Below, piece after piece: positions 63,490 to 64,000 of a stretch of 64,000 nucleotides of DNA. The DNA comes from Staphylococcus simulans (GTDB lineage: Bacteria > Bacillota > Bacilli > Staphylococcales > Staphylococcaceae): positions 186,001-250,000 of the forward strand of contig NZ_MRZJ01000002.1 in assembly GCF_002994445.1 (NCBI RefSeq). Reading direction: 5' to 3'. Every line of letters begins with the position of its first letter. The first letter of the stretch is position 1. The position numbers were made by a program, and so were the translations under genes. The notes under the pieces were generated by a model, which was not told the DNA's origin, did not search any database, and worked only from the letters and a program-made list of their open reading frames with translations.

Positions 63490-64000
63490 TTGGATTATTT
63501 ATTACACAAAGTTAAAGAGAATCCATTTGGAGTCGGCAGTTTTATCTATCTTGTATTTCCAATTATCAATTTGTTTTACATTGACATTAACGGACCATTA
63601 GCCCTTGCGATTGTGTGGATTGTCGTGTTTTCACTCAACTATATTATCATTATCTTATCAGATATTTATCTTTTTAAAATGCGGCGTTTAGCTGCATGGC
63701 TGATTTATTTAGCAGGTGTGATTTATTTTTGCTGGGCAATGGGCAGTATGTTCATTATGTTCTTTTTTTTCGGTTCATTTGTACTGCCTTATGTCTATCA
63801 GTGTTCTGTTAAATCAATCGAGACCATTCTTTATTTTATAGCACTATTAGTAGCAACAGGCGTTTCATTGTACCTGTTGTCGGCAGCTTCACCCATCATC
63901 TTTGTTTTAGACTTGGTAGTATTAATCGCGTTATTCAGCAATTTCAGAATCAATGATTCGAGTAAAGCAAAAGCACAGTTAGAGCAAAAGAACCGTTATA
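63490..64000 (+). CDS. membrane protein, probable sensor histidine kinase (N-terminal part)
   Basis: This frame is open from TTG 63490, directly after the permease stop, to the window edge (170 codons). It encodes LDYLLHKVKENPFGVGSFIY followed by about five membrane segments and then a soluble helix (INDSSKAKAQLEQKN). That layout is typical of DesK/YvfT-type NarL-family sensor kinases with a membrane sensor and a coiled linker. The kinase domain lies outside the window, so the assignment is inference. The ribosome site GTGGTG is weak and the exact start uncertain. Confidence 0.6.
   Translation, partial: MDYLLHKVKENPFGVGSFIYLVFPIINLFYIDINGPLALAIVWIVVFSLNYIIIILSDIYLFKMRRLAAWLIYLAGVIYFCWAMGSMFIMFFFFGSFVLPYVYQCSVKSIETILYFIALLVATGVSLYLLSAASPIIFVLDLVVLIALFSNFRINDSSKAKAQLEQKNRY

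Overview
The window reads as a piece of a low-GC staphylococcal chromosome. The evidence is two SarA-family regulators (SarR-like and SarV-like), an SsaA-type CHAP protein, a FhuD2-like lipoprotein, the ureABCEFGD order and many staphylococcal-style terminators. A complete Leloir galactose operon (galR-galK-galE-galT) next to urease and molybdenum-enzyme genes points away from S. aureus and towards a coagulase-negative species of the S. carnosus/S. condimenti/S. simulans type. That species-level placement is inference. I saw no insertion sequences, phage genes, tRNA/rRNA genes or CRISPR arrays; this is core chromosome.

Layout. 1-7.0 kb: tail of an SDR oxidoreductase, a flavin reductase-like protein, a SAM-I (S-box) riboswitch controlling a MetT/NhaC-type transporter, an SRPBCC protein, glpT, a HAD phosphatase and small membrane proteins. 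7-16 kb: formate/nitrite transporter with a Rex operator, amino-acid permease with a structured leader, RpiR and HTH/WYL-type regulators, a CPBP protease, an RsaI-like small RNA with a cre site, an inositol-monophosphatase-family protein and an LCP cell-wall ligase. 16-24.4 kb: formate dehydrogenase fdhA plus DUF1641 partner, glucosaminidase, FAD monooxygenase, 2-hydroxyacid dehydrogenase, a paired SMR efflux system and a DUF4870 protein. 24.4-34 kb: an octopine/nopaline-type dehydrogenase plus NhaC antiporter behind an attenuator-like leader, an SsaA-like CHAP protein, an LLM oxidoreductase, a UvrA paralogue and sarR. 34-46.7 kb: truncated TspO plus patatin phospholipase, ureABCEFGD with a divergent urea transporter, fhuD2 with a Fur box, acyl-CoA dehydrogenase, nucleoside hydrolase, bioY with a BirA operator, GNAT. 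46.7-64 kb: fdhD, galRKET, modABC, moeB, moaB, moaC (inverted), moeA-mobB-moaE-moaD-mobA-moaA, sarV, and an ABC transporter followed by the start of a membrane protein that looks like a sensor kinase.

How the genes work together. A large share of the window serves anaerobic and molybdenum metabolism: molybdate import (modABC), cofactor synthesis (moaABCDE, moeAB, mobAB), a Mo-dependent formate dehydrogenase (fdhA), its sulfurtransferase (fdhD) and a formate/nitrite channel whose promoter carries a Rex site. The least explained signals are in the leaders: a nested stem followed by an intrinsic terminator, with a possible competing antiterminator, upstream of the opine-dehydrogenase/NhaC operon; a three-stem leader upstream of the amino-acid permease; a branched leader upstream of fdhA; and four exact 11-bp-spaced PhoP/WalR-type half-sites over the glpT promoter.
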